From NCBI GenBank assembly GCA_001600175.1, contig BCJC01000001.1:3767652-3831651 (forward strand): a stretch of 64,000 nt of DNA, read 5' to 3'. The stretch comes from Erythrobasidium yunnanense (Eukaryota > Basidiomycota > Cystobasidiomycetes > Erythrobasidiales > Erythrobasidiaceae). The translations under genes were made by a program, and so were the position numbers. Shown here piece by piece: positions 48,935 through 60,059 of the stretch; position 1 is the first letter of the stretch; every line of letters begins with the position of its first letter. The notes under the pieces are model-generated. The model did no database searches. It had not been told where the DNA came from and saw nothing but the letters and a program-made list of their open reading frames with translations.

Positions 48935-50678
48935 GGTTAATCGTTGCTGTTAGTAGAATGTATACGGTTCGATGGAGGGGAAGTGTGAGGAAAGGAACAG
49001 ATCTCGAGGCACTGCCTTTTATCGTGCAGGAGAAGCATTGTTTGGGAAACGGGCTATCGTGTCGATCTTACTAGCCACGGAGGACAGTGGAGGGCATGAG
49101 TGGAGTTCAGCTTGTCTTTCTGGCAGCTGATCAATAATGGATGGGGAAAAGAGTGGGTGATAAGGAAAAAGCTTATCACAGATAGAGCCTGATTACGCTA
49201 GTGCTGATGTTGAAGCTGAAATGAAGATCAATATTACGTGGGATTGACATTGCTGGCACTTGAGAGAGAAACCGAGCTTGAGGAGCAATAGCGAGCTGTG
49301 AACCCATTTGCCACTCCAGAGCTAAGTCGCGAAACAACGCACCCACGACTTGCTGGAGGTGCACTTCCATGCTTTCCTCGCAGTGCACTCTGGCTCGGCG
49401 CTCACAAGCCCCCAGCGCTCTCCCAATCGACGGTCCCCACGACCTGTGATCGGTCGGCTGCGATCAGTTGAGGACGGACAGCCCACGACACCTCGTGAAT
49501 GCCCTCGTTGACAGACAGGTATCCTTGTCGCTCCAGAATTATGCGGACTCTCGCCTGCCCGTGAGAATTGAAATGTGTATATGTCCCGGGCGTTAGTCAG
49601 TAGAACAACAGACGCTTGATCGGTAGGTTTACAGCCTCAACTTGAGGGTTAGGGTTGAGAGGAAAGGATGGAGCGTGCACAAATAAGCATAGCATCGCAG
49701 GCAGCCAAAGGGAGGGGGTTCGGGAGGGATCGCATGCACGGTGGCTCGTCCGAACCAAAAGTCGACGTGTCGGGCAGCGTGACCATCGGTACTGCTAATT
49801 TCCTCCTCTTGTATACCTTGATTGGCCATTTTGAGGCACTATAGTTTCGAAGAGTAGGGCGGGGATAGCGGTGATATGCCTTGCGAGCCAGCTATCAGAT
49901 AAGATCACTTAGAACCGGAGGAGTTCAAGCTTCGACCCAGGAGATGTAAGTCATAGTAAAGGCTTCGCTTGCTTGTTCTGGCAGATGATCCTTCACCAAG
50001 ATTGTGCCTATTTTTTCTGCGGCTCGGGATGAGGACGAGAAGCCGCTGCTAAAGTCGAAAACTTGGAATAGTGGTACGACAGCCAGCGCTAGAGGGAGCT
50101 GGTGTGCTTAGGCTTGAGTAAGAGCTCATTCACACGGCCAGGCGGGAAAGTCTGATGAAGCTGCGCGGTGAGCTGCTAGTCCGATCCTGAACAAGATGCT
50201 GCTAGGTGTAAGCTTGGGGGAAGGGAACACGCTTCGAGCAATCGACAATGGATGGAACGTCTTCCTTGCTTGCTTCTGACTGCTGCTACGACTAATTATC
50301 ACTCACATACCTTGTCCAAAGGCACTGCACCGCAACTTGAAGGAACGCAAGGCACCGCTTTCGAAACACAAATACGGGTACCGGGCGCACGCAAGCCATC
50401 ACATCGCTGTACGCCTACGCTTTGCGCCTGCAGAAGTCAGTCCAGATCCTAGAAGAAGCCAGCGCCGTTCCCTGAGCGGACCGCGAACAAACGCACGCTA
50501 CCGTCCTAGCTTTGCAGCTGGCGGAAATCAAACAACGCCAGTGTAAGGGATACGGTTTCGCAGGCTTGAAAAGGACAGCATCTAGGAAAGACGTTCGCGT
50601 CTCTCTTAACACTCCTCTCTTCCTCTTGATCACACAATTTCCCAAAGTCTGAGAACCGGTACCGCCAAGAGAAGAGGA
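48935..50678. other. 1.74-kb stretch without a resolved gene
   Basis: The longest gene-poor interval in the window. It contains only short frames on both strands that do not splice (for example 49629-49829 minus, 50252-50546 plus). It must hold the divergent promoters of the oxygenase (minus) and the DM9 gene (plus). A (TTAGGG)-like pair lies at about 49646. An unannotated non-coding RNA is possible but nothing in the sequence shows it. Confidence 0.5.
49646..49656 (+). repeat. Short TTAGGG-like direct repeat
   Basis: GGGTTAGGGTT, two copies of the fungal/vertebrate telomere unit, in an intergenic region. Could be an interstitial telomere remnant or a Myb-type telomere-factor (Tbf1-like) site. 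Two units can easily arise by chance. Confidence 0.2.
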
Positions 50679-51980
50679 ATGACCGACGACAAATTTGGCG
50701 TAACAGGCAGCCAAGGTTCTGCGAAGTCATTCAAGTTCAATCCATTTGGAGATGAAGACCATGATGGACAGCAATCAGGTTTCTCAGCTGAAGAACGCGA
50801 CTTGGCCTTGCTCGGGGCTGTCGGCAGTAGCAAGACCGATGACATCGATGGAGGTTGGACTTCAGTGATAGCTGGTCCGAGCAACGTACTCTCAGAGAGC
50901 CCTGCAAATATTGGTGGTAGTAATCATATGGGAACAGTTGCAGAAGCTTTACATAGGTCCGCGTCGGGCTCAACGAATTCATCTGGCTTCTCCATGCTGG
51001 ATGTGATGAAGTCTCTTCCTTCTTACCCTCCTCGCTTGAACTCAGCCTCTTCAACAAGAACATCCTTCTCCAACGCATTTCCTTCTCCGACAAATTCTGG
51101 GAATTTCCCACATCATGCTGGGCCGGTACAAGAAGCTCCTCACATACCTGGACACAAAGTCTCTTCTTCGCAATCATCACTCCACTCGACATCTACGCGC
51201 GCATCCTCCCTTTCTTCCAACAACAATCAGTCTGCACCCAGTAAACAGCCTTCCACCCTCTCTCTCCGCACAGTCATCGATGCATCCCAGCCGTACTCCC
51301 TCGCATCACAACCTGGGCCATCAAACTCCATGGCCACGCCAGTTGCAGGCTTCCGCATACCAGCTACGGGAAGTGCGCGATTAGCGACTTTCCCAATTCT
51401 GGAGATGTGCGGCCCTGCATTCGCAGATAAAGAAGGCAGACCGATATACGTCTGTTCAGCGATATTAGGGAATGCAGTGCATCCTGGAAAAGCTGGACCA
51501 CATCTGCTTCCTCCTGTGCGGATAAGTGGTGGTGGGAAGGAATTGAGCCATGATGGGCGATACGATTTACTTCCCATCACACCAGAGTGCGTCCATTCTT
51601 TCTATTTATTCACGATCTTTGCTAATTCAGCTTCTCCGACAGGATGAAGTGGATTCCAGCTTCGCATGGTCTCATTCCAGAAGGCTATACAGCCATTCAA
51701 GGAGGCTACGAAGCGTCAGGCGAACAGCTTTTCCATGCAGTAGCCAAGATAGAAGGCTATTGGGTGCCCGGAAAGACTGCACGGCATCTACGTGGGGCAA
51801 ACTTCCCTTTCCATCATAGCGAGAGGTACCTGGTGAGTTCGCTTATATTTCATCGGTGGATCTTGACTCAACGTGCTGAATGTGATACTTGTCGATCAGG
51901 CTGAAGGATACCGGATTCTGTGCTGGCGGAACAAGTCGACAGAAGCGAATCAGCAGAGTGTGCATATCTGGTCACCGTGA
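50679..51980 (+). CDS. DM9/DUF3421-repeat protein with long disordered head
   Basis: Exons 50679-51586, 51643-51832 and 51900-51980. The C-terminal 150 residues carry DM9 (DUF3421) repeats: PIYVCSAILGNAVHPGKAGP, MKWIPASHGLIPEGYTAIQG, GYEASGEQLFHAVAKIEGYW, VPGKTARHLRGANFPF and EGYRILCWR. These follow the W-x-x-x-G-x-[IV]-P-..-G..-G-E/Q-x-L-Y pattern of natterin-like and mosquito DM9 proteins, which bind mannose in some animals. Upstream are about 220 Ser/Pro/Asn-rich residues with no signal peptide, so a cytosolic protein (inference). Both introns close in phase. The ending WSP is just after the repeat. Confidence 0.78.
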
Positions 51981-52596
51981 ATCAACCATGCGGCAGTGCT
52001 TCAATAGCGTATCTATTGTTTCCATTCGTTCTTCTCTGCAATGTTCATAGGCCAGCTTCCATCGTTAGTAATCAGTACGATATATACTCCAGTCATATAC
52101 ATAGCAATAGCAATGGGCGCTGTTATCTGTTTGGGCAGATGTAGTTGTAGTATTCATAGCTTCGCAAAAGGCAGTGGCTTTCGAGCAGGCAGGAAATTTC
52201 CTCGATCTTCTCGATACTCTCAGCTTGATCGGAGGCCAGATCGTAGCTTGTCTCCTGCGGTGATGGCAGTGCGCTGCGTCTTATCATACATCAGTGCCTC
52301 CGACTGTCAGGTTTCAGCATATTCGATGCAATTCGGTGTTGCCTCAGGCTGATTGAACGGGAAACGAGTAGCCAGTCTGCATTGCGTCTTGCCTCTTATA
52401 CAGAAGCGGGTCCGAAGAATAGACCGTACACAATACGTCCAATCGGTACCCGCTAGAATCCCGACTTTTGCATTTTATATCTTCCTATTCCTTCAATAAT
52501 AGCGAGGGAACCAGGGAAACATGCGGAGAAAGAGGTGGTAGAGGTGTTGAGGAGAGGAAACAGAAGAAACGACAAGGACCCAATCATTGCTCGTGC
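51981..52596. other. 616 bp convergent intergenic stretch
   Basis: Between the DM9 stop and the ribosomal-protein stop; no frame of note. Probably 3' untranslated regions; a short TA-rich run lies near 52080-52110. Confidence 0.4.
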
Positions 52597-53287
52597 TTAG
52601 ATTCGGGAAGGGTAGAGCATCTGGACAATACGAGGAGACCAAGTCAGCATGAGTTTAGTGAGCTGAGGTATAGCGCTACGCACGATTCTTGCAGATGCTC
52701 CCATTGACTTTGCTGGTAGGTTTACACGGAACTTTGCACGGACGACGCCAGAGTTGCCTGATAGATAGAAGTCGCACAATTTAGCTGGCTTTCCCGGCTG
52801 ATCGTTGTTGTAGCTTGAATGCAGCGTACCATGCGCGCGTGTCACACGTCCCCAGATGACTCTCAGTTTTGTGCCGTTGACTGGCTTTGATGCCTTGTAG
52901 ACGTATGCGATTCTCTGCGGGAAGCGACCAGATCCAATCTCAGCTTTCTAGCTCTTGTCTCCAATAGTAATCCTTGCTGTCCACCTTTCCAAAGTAGAAC
53001 TCTGCCTCTTTCCTGTCTGCGACGCCCTCTACCTGGATGAGCGAGGTGCTTGTCTTCTGGTTCCTCTTGCCCCGGGTGAACCCTAGGATGCGGGCCTTGC
53101 TGTATAGTCTGTTGATGCGTATCACATCCAGCATATCATCCATCGATTGTCGTATTATTCGTATATCGTCGAAGCGTATATAGGTCAATTTGCGTCGGGA
53201 AAAAAAGGGTTGAAGCAGCGAGCGTAACATGGTCAGCTCTTGCGTATACCGTATGTTACTTGTATATTCTCACCTTGATGTAGTCAT
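52597..53287 (-). CDS. RPL33: 60S ribosomal protein eL33 (L35Ae)
   Basis: Cytosolic large-subunit protein eL33. Exon 1 is 14 nt (53287-53274, MTTSR start) and joins through a 165-nt intron to [36 protein letters not shown], then [53 protein letters not shown] and MLYPSRI, the invariant eL33 end. A tiny first exon with a few codons is a common layout of ribosomal protein genes in basidiomycetes. The first intron is by far the longest; the other three are about 50-70 nt. About 108 aa, as expected. Confidence 0.93.
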
Positions 53288-53425
53288 ATTGATGTTGGAA
53301 TGGTCACTCGCACTTCTCTCCTCTCCTGCTCTTTCCTCCCTCTCTCCCTCAAACTTTTTCTTCCTTTCGCGAAAAGGGGAAGGGGGCCGATCAGAAAAAG
53401 CTGCAAAGAGAATTCAGAACGCAAA

Positions 53426-54007
53426 TCAGAGGGATGACAAGCTTGTCTCTATCGCATCAGTATCGCACAAGACAGTCACATCCTCTCCATCATCGAAGCC
53501 CGCTGCCGTTTGCTCTGCCTTAAAACCTGAAGAAATCCTGAGTTGTTGAGCTGACCTTGAAAGTGTAACGAATGCCTACCCGATGCTCCCATCTTACCTA
53601 CCTCTTCCTTACATCATTTTTCATGCTGCAAGAATCGTCAGGTTTGAGGTGGGCCAGCTAACCGCCCTTTGATATCAGAGCGTGAGGAGGGAGGACACGA
53701 AAGGCATCAATGAAGAAGCGGACGTTCGATATCGTGCAAATAATCAGCGCGTATCCTTTCACAAAGCTCATTGAGACGACCTGGCCTCTGCCTACTCCTC
53801 GAATCCTCGACGCAGGAAAAGTGAACAGACTCGAGTACGAGCCGACTGCTATGCTCACGTTCGACGAAAGGTCAAGCCTCCAGCAATGTACATCTGCCCG
53901 CATCTCCTGAGGTGGGAGAGCGTCTCTGCCGGATCTTCCTGTCGTGCCTTAGGCAGCTTCACGTTGGCCTCCATTATCACTGCGGCAAACGCGACTGTGG
54001 ATAGCAT
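53426..54007 (-). CDS. Small hypothetical protein, tentative model
   Basis: Minus-strand coding-like segments: MLSTVAFAAVIMEANVKLPK, then LSHLRRCGQMYIAGGLTFR, then RLNELCERIRADYLHDIERP, and a C-terminal piece ISSGFKAEQTAAGFDDGEDV ending in SLSSL. Joining them needs two or three introns with weak donors (GTCGAA) and I could not close the middle. Not a family I recognise; upstream of and in tandem with eL33. Confidence 0.3.
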
Positions 54008-54489
54008 TGCAAATGAACCTGCAATTTCAGCCTCCTGAACGGCCGGTTAGTTTGGCTACTCCAGCTGCCAGATCCCTCCTGGTTTTTTTACTGTCCCATT
54101 TGGCAGTAGAGATTTGAGGTGCGACCTAAACAGCTCAATAATCTCCTGGCATAACATGATATGCTTCTCACCCTCGATAAATTCGGCTGACAAGCTTAAG
54201 CTCTAGCCTGTATCGCGAAGAGGCTCGTATATTGGCGGCATAGTCAGCAGGCAATACAGTAGCCAGCGCACAGTATATCTACTGAACAAATTTTCCACCG
54301 AAGAATATGCTCGTTAGGCACTCTTATTCGAAGCCAAAGCTGCGAATGCGCACACCAGCTCTTGAACCGCTAGCCTAGCCTCTATTCGCAACAGCATTGT
54401 TGTAGCTTGCTTATCACCACGAACGATATGACCAAATCAATGACACCGACGTGATTGCTTCTTTGCCTTCTTCCACCCAATGTAGGGGG
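54008..54489. other. 482 bp of divergent promoter region
   Basis: No open frame of note. Lies between a tentative minus-strand gene and the WG-repeat gene. Contains one T run near 54083; no clear TATA. Confidence 0.35.
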
Positions 54490-56827
54490 ATGTCCAGGCG
54501 GAACGAGTCGTACAGGCCTCACAACAACAGAGACTATGACAGAGATAGGGACAGAGACAGAGACCGCTACGATGACAGGCGGCGTTATGGTGATCATCCA
54601 GCCTTGAATGGATCTCTGGATGACTATGCTAGAGGACGCGGCAGAGATGACCGCGACAGCTTTCGAGGTGGACGAGGTGTGAGAGGAGGAGGCTACGAAC
54701 AGAACTATGACAGAAGAGACAGGAGAGACCGAGATGATCGGGGTGGTTTCGACCGTCATCCAAGAGACAGAGACTTCCGCAATGACCGCGATAGGCCGCC
54801 TGGAAGACGACGGACTCCTTCACCTGATGCAAGGCAAAGAAGACATTCACGCTCGCCGTCGTCTGTTTCATCCAGTCGTCGGATGCAGCAGAGTCCCCCT
54901 CCGTCTCGAAGAAGGTCGCCTAGCATGACAGGCAATCCTACAACTCTCCCACCTCAGTTACATGCACCTCTGAGCATCAAGACTGCCGCTTCTCGACCGC
55001 TCTCTTCTTCCTCTTCTTCAGCCGGACCAGCTCAAGCTAGATCACCCCTCGAACCAGGCGAAGCTACGCCTACTCCTGTATCAGGTCAAGGAAGCAAGCA
55101 AGCGTCCGATGCACGCAACATCGCTGAGGAGCATAGCCGGAAGAGGCAAGCTCGCAGATCTACCAGTATCGCGGCAAGCCAATCTAGGGAGCCTCAAGGC
55201 AGCAGAGATGGGCAGCCTGAAGGCGTACAAGAGCTGAAAGCGCAAGATGATGTACCTCGACGGCGCTCTCGGTCGCCTGTACCTCGTTCAGAGGCAAAGG
55301 AGCCCTTAAGCAGCACCCCATCACACCACGCTGAAGCCGCAAGGCAACCGGAATACGATAGGGAGCCTAGGGAGATCAAGATCAAGCAGGAGCAGCCGCC
55401 AATACGGGATTCTGGTGGTAGCCAGAGGCCTCCTGATATTGATCGGGCGAGGCCAAGCGAAGGAAGGTCTTCTTACAGGCCAGACGAAAGGCCTCGTGAT
55501 AGCGAGAGAGAGCCTGCTCGACATCCATCGCACACCTCTGCAGCGCCGAGGGAGTCGAACAGAATGGCTACTGATGCAAAACTGCCAACGGGTCCCAAAG
55601 CCGACAGATCTGGATCGCGCCCGTTATACGATCATGGTAACACTCAGCCACGATACAACAACTACAACCAAGACCGGCGATCGGAGACTTATTGTGGTAA
55701 TCGCCAAAATCCATTGTATAAGTCAGGTCCGGCTAGGCAAGAGGTCGAGATGCGTACTACCGATTGGTCGAATATAGACAGCCCGAAGTCAGAAGCTACG
55801 TCGCAATCTCAGAACAAGCCAGACACTCAGGGCGAAAGCGCTTGGGGTGAACATGCGGGTCCTTCGAAGCAAAAACAGACTACTACGACTGGCAATGAAC
55901 AAGCAAGCGGGGGAGACCAACCTGCGGCAAACACCCAGGATCCATGGGCCGCACAGCCTGAACAGAGCGGTCATGATGCTTGGGGAGATCAGCCTGAGAC
56001 GAAGGTTGAGGCTAGCTGGGGAACTCAGCCCGAACAGAACCACCAGGGTGGCTCGGGAAGTCCCGCAAATACGCATTCGCAGAATAATAATATTCCATGG
56101 GGTGAGAGTAGCGGGCCGCCGCCTACTCATACAAATCGTCCCTATCATGGTGGTCGATATAACGATAGCTGGCCTACGGATCATCAAAAACCGCGGCATG
56201 GACCTCGTCAACATGGCGCAGGGGTTCATACCAGTAGTCGAATAAACAGCAGTATCTCTAGTACGACTACCAGCTGGGCATTTCAGGACAACAAAGCCGG
56301 CTACTCATCCCCTGCGAATGCTTCTTCGCACTCCAATGAGACAAAAGGTAGATCATCACCCGTATCCTCTGCCAATACGCCTGGCCCGCACTCCGCCAGA
56401 TCGGGACCCAATCAGCCTTCGGCATTTTCAATTACCCAAAACACCGATTGGCCAACTTCCGAGCCTAGACACAATAAGCCAACCGCCAAGCAGGAAGTCA
56501 AGTTGACGCCAGCGCAGCTTGCGGAGAAGGAGAGGAAAGAGGCGGAGGAGGCAGCAGCTATAGCCCGAGCTAAAGCGCGAGCGGAGGAGGTGAGCTCAGC
56601 AAACATACGGTTAGTACTTCAAAGCTGATACATGAAGGGCCTAGCTCGCTCGTACCCATCTTCATCGTATAACGGACCTGCACCAAGCATATCTGGAAGC
56701 TGCTGCAGCCTCTCGCAAAGCTATAAGAGAGCTGGAGATGCTGGAAGCTGAATACGAGGGTACATCGCTCGTATGCGCCATTTTGGCGAAAGAACTGGAG
56801 AAACCGAAAGAGGCGATACAAGCTTAG
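54490..56827 (+). CDS. RD-rich, WG-repeat disordered protein (candidate Argonaute hook)
   Basis: Large protein with almost no predicted fold. Residues 1-150 are Arg/Asp-rich (RDYDRDRDRDRDRYDDRRRY) with RGG-like patches (FRGGRGVRGGGYE). About 250 Ser/Pro/Glu/Arg-rich residues follow. Residues about 430-680 hold nine Trp in a Gly/Ser/Pro/Gln context, four of them WG: ESAWGEH, DPWAAQPEQ, DAWGDQPET, ASWGTQPEQ, IPWGESS; three (DPWA, DAWG, ASWG) are exactly 12 residues apart. Then TDWPTSEP and a charged coiled coil, EKERKEAEEAAAIARAKARA, spliced (intron 56590-56644) to ELARTHLHRITDLHQAYLEA and AAASRKAIRELEMLEAEYEG. WG repeats in disorder are the mark of Argonaute-hook proteins (GW182, Tas3, SPT5-like). 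Function is inference. Confidence 0.7.
55843..56100 (+). repeat. Tandem WG/W-QPE repeat block
   Basis: Trp codons at 55843, 55945, 55981, 56017 and 56098. The second to fourth are exactly 36 nt (12 residues) apart and share W-[AG]-x-QPE, so they look like internal duplications of one short unit. Confidence 0.7.
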
Positions 56828-57223
56828 CGGAGTCAAGACCGGTAGTCTGGCACGATATCTTCCAGTTCAGGGCTGCGAAGCAACACCGAGGGAGAAGCAA
56901 AAGCTGAAGTAGTTGTTTTCGTACATTCTTGTTGTCTTTTCAGTCTTTCAGGCAGGCATTGTTAGCGGATCTTCAATATCAGAGGAAAGGCCATGAGCAT
57001 CTCAACGAAATGGGTTTGCGATAAGAAGATCATGTTATACAGTTTACGTGGCACATATGCTCCCTTTGCTGCTTCCCGCTAATTTGCTATCGGTGGTGTC
57101 TGATTGCTTGACTTGCCAACGTCGAGCTCCGGCGCTAACGGTCCTTCCACGATACGTGTGCATTCTAGTCAAGGAAAGGATATGCATAACGTTAGCGATT
57201 GTGCATGCGAACATGTAGATCTT

Positions 57224-57652
57224 TCAGTCCACTTGCGTATCTCGGTCGATTGTGGATTTACAGGCGCCTGGCAGAAGTAGCCCATCTTTTGTATGGTAGA
57301 GAAGAGTTGCACGGAGGAGAGGAAGACCTAAGATTTGGAAAGAGGGAAAGATAGAGGTTCGGGATGAGCTGACGCCGGCTGGTGACGCTGATGCTTCTTT
57401 CTGACCTTTGTGCAAGATTGGCCTCCGCCAGGCAGGCGTCTACATAGATCGCTCTGTATACATTATCATATAAGAACTCAGTCAGTCTTGAAGCCAGAAA
57501 AGCCGATGGGCTAGCTTGCGAACCTCGTTGCTATCGCGCTTGCTTTCGAATGTGACATTTGTGTTTGTGCTGTCAACGCTCGCTGGTATCGCTCCCAAGA
57601 ACTTCTTGACTTTATCGTGCTCCTGCTGCGCTTGCGATGTCGAGGCTGCCAT
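57224..57652 (-). CDS. Small hypothetical protein, two exons
   Basis: Exon 1 57652-57524 encodes MAASTSQAQQEHDKVKKFLG and NVTFESKRDSNE; exon 2 57439-57224 starts TPAWRRPILHKGQKEASASP and ends ST..DTQVD, splitting in phase across an 84-nt intron with a TGTAG acceptor. About 114 residues, Ser-rich. I do not recognise it. An additional intron inside exon 2 is possible. It is divergent from WSS1 with 250 bp between starts. Confidence 0.45.
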
Positions 57653-57902
57653 ACTGTTCTTGCTTGAGTAAAGGCAACGTCAATCAAGGGTCTCTCTTTC
57701 GCCTATCGATTCTTTGATCTTTCTGAATCGCTAAAGAGCCCATTAATGATGATACAGATCGCGACAACGATGGCCTACCTGTCCTAGCTGTCACTACGTT
57801 CTGGCTAGATCCTGGCCGTCCTGGAAAACGTGACTTCTCATCGCGACTTGACTGCTCTCCGAAGACCATCATAGCCTGCTGGTTTCTCTCCAATTCGTAA
57901 TC

Positions 57903-59889
57903 ATGCCTCTCGGACTCGTCCGTGCGTCTACATCAAACCTGCTTTATGCCTAGATTGTCCCTCCCTGACTTTGTGTTACAGGTCTCAATGAGCGGTCAGC
58001 TGCACCATTCAGACTGCTATGAGCTACTCCTGAAGCTATGATCTAGTCGCAAACGTCCCAATGAGAATATCTCGTTCATCAAGACTCTGGACACGCCAGA
58101 CTCTGAAATCTCGATGGACATCCTTGAACGCGTTGCGGCTATAGGTAAGCTAAAGTCACGAAGCAGTGTCGTGTACAGGCGCTGATCAGAAGTTTAGTCT
58201 GGCCAATCATGCGAGACAACGGTCTGGGCGTCATGTCGCTCGAAGAGTTCCCGCCGAATCGCGAATTTTGGGTAAGGACCTGCTCATTCGACATGGCTGC
58301 ATCTGATATCGTATATAGGGAAGAAACTTCGAGGCAGGCGAATGCATTCAGCTGGTCCTGAAATCGCCTACAACTGGTCGCTGGCTCCCGTTCTCCTTCG
58401 TCTGCAGAGTCATGGTACATGAGCTAGCACATGTGAGCTCGTATCGATAGGGCGTAGCTCGACTTCAGCTAATGCTAGAGTAGATCAAGCAGATGAACCA
58501 TTCTCGAGCCTTCCATGCGGTCCGCATTGGATTCACTAAGGAACTGGATGGTACGTGCCCCATGAATAACTAATGGAGATATTCGCTAATGTCGCTTTCT
58601 AGCTCTCACCGCTCGCGGCTATTCAGGCGAAGGCTTCTGGTCTCGCGGCCAAAGTCTGTCTGCTGACCTCACTGCAGCTCGAGAGCTCGCTCAAGAAGAG
58701 CTTCCCAAAGAACTTTGCGGAGGGACCTATCGCAAAGCGAAGAAGACAGGAAACAAGCGTAAGCTCACCTACGCAGAACAGAAGCAGAAGCGCAAAGAAC
58801 GTCTATTCGGTACAGGAGAAGGCGAGCATCTCGGAGCGGACGAAGAGCTACGACAAGGGCTGGAGAAGGGGAAAGGCAAAGCAAAGAAGGCAGTCATGAC
58901 GAAGCCGAGAGTCGCGCAAAGCCAGAGAGGCAGAGATCTGAGATTGGAAGCTGCTCTGAAGCGCGCTGAGCAGATGCAGTCAACCGCGAGCACATCAGCA
59001 AAGAAAGAAGAGGAAGAAGATAGCGAAGCAGAGCACGAAGATGCGGAGGTGAATTATGAAGAAGAATACGAAGCAAAAGCAGAAGATATGGGTGATGGCC
59101 GACAGGGCGTCAAGAATGAAGAGCCAGGAGAAGACGACGAGTATAGTGGCAATGAATGGGACGATATGAGAATGGCCTGTGCAACTACTTCTGGAGCGGG
59201 GTCTACTTCTGCGAATCAGCAAGCGGGAAAATTCTTTAAAGGGCCGAAGGCAGCCTCAAAGCATTATGAACACGATTCAGATACCGAAGATTCCGATATC
59301 GAGATTGTTGCTGGACCATCTAGCTCCGGTTCCAAGCAAACGAATGGCCGCCCTCGAAGTCCAACGAAGGCATCAGTCTCGACTGCCACTCCTACTCCGC
59401 CTCCGCCGCCTCAGGATGAATCTGAAACTAGTCATGAAGAAGAGGAAGAAGCAGACGCCGCTCCAGCCTGGAGGCTGCCTAGACTGCCTTCCACGCCTCC
59501 CCTCCTCCCAACACGCTCAGAATCGCCGCCTGCCATGAACGATCTACCAGAGCGTGCAAACTCACCGCCGACTGCGCCCGCTGTGCCGCAGCGCTCACCT
59601 TCACCGGTCCCTGCACCAGTAGAAGAACCTCAACTTGAACCGGGACAGATCGCATGCGCTGTCTGCAGCTCGATCAGCGATTCGCAGGACATTCTGTGCT
59701 GTGTCTGCGGCAATGTGCTTGACACAAACCGTACTGCAAGCTGGCAATGTAAGGCTGAGTGCTGCCGAGGCAGTGCCTATCAAGTATGTAATCTTCCCCG
59801 GCTTTCCATCAGCTAGTGATGCTGACATGGTACGGCAGAATCCGCTGGACGCAGGCATATGTGGTATATGCGGCACAAGGAAAGCTTAG
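57903..59889 (+). CDS. WSS1: Wss1/Spartan-type DNA-protein crosslink protease
   Basis: WLM-domain metalloprotease that degrades proteins covalently trapped on DNA. N-terminus spliced from short exons: MPLGLVRLNERRRKRPNENI and SFIKTLDTPDSEISMDILER; WLM core: WPIMRDNGLGVMSLEEFPPN, GRNFEAGECIQLVLKSPTTG, WLPFSFVCRVMVHELAH, then IKQMNHSRAFH: the zinc-binding HExxH plus H. After it: TARGYSGEGFWSRGQSL. The long C-terminal part is acidic and Pro-rich with a SUMO-interaction-like DSDIEIVAG, and ends with two Cys knuckles, CAVCSSISDSQDILCCVCGN and ICGICGTRKA. The Ran-BP2-like zinc ribbon and SIM layout resemble yeast Wss1. Exons close in phase. Confidence 0.9.
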
Positions 59890-60059
59890 CGTCTCCATCA
59901 TTGCGTCTTCCGAGTCTTTCAGTCAATGCAGTGCAGATTGTTGATTGTACAACATCAGAGTATCACCCAAGTCTTTTGCTTACTGATTTGCTAGACGCAG
60001 TCTGTTGTTGCTCAGATACAATGCACAATAAAGATTGTCCTGTTGCTAGCATCGCATTA

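Noticed and set aside
53229-53549. Plus-strand frame upstream of the WG gene, opposite eL33's first exon
   Set aside because: It overlaps the eL33 first exon and has no family match.
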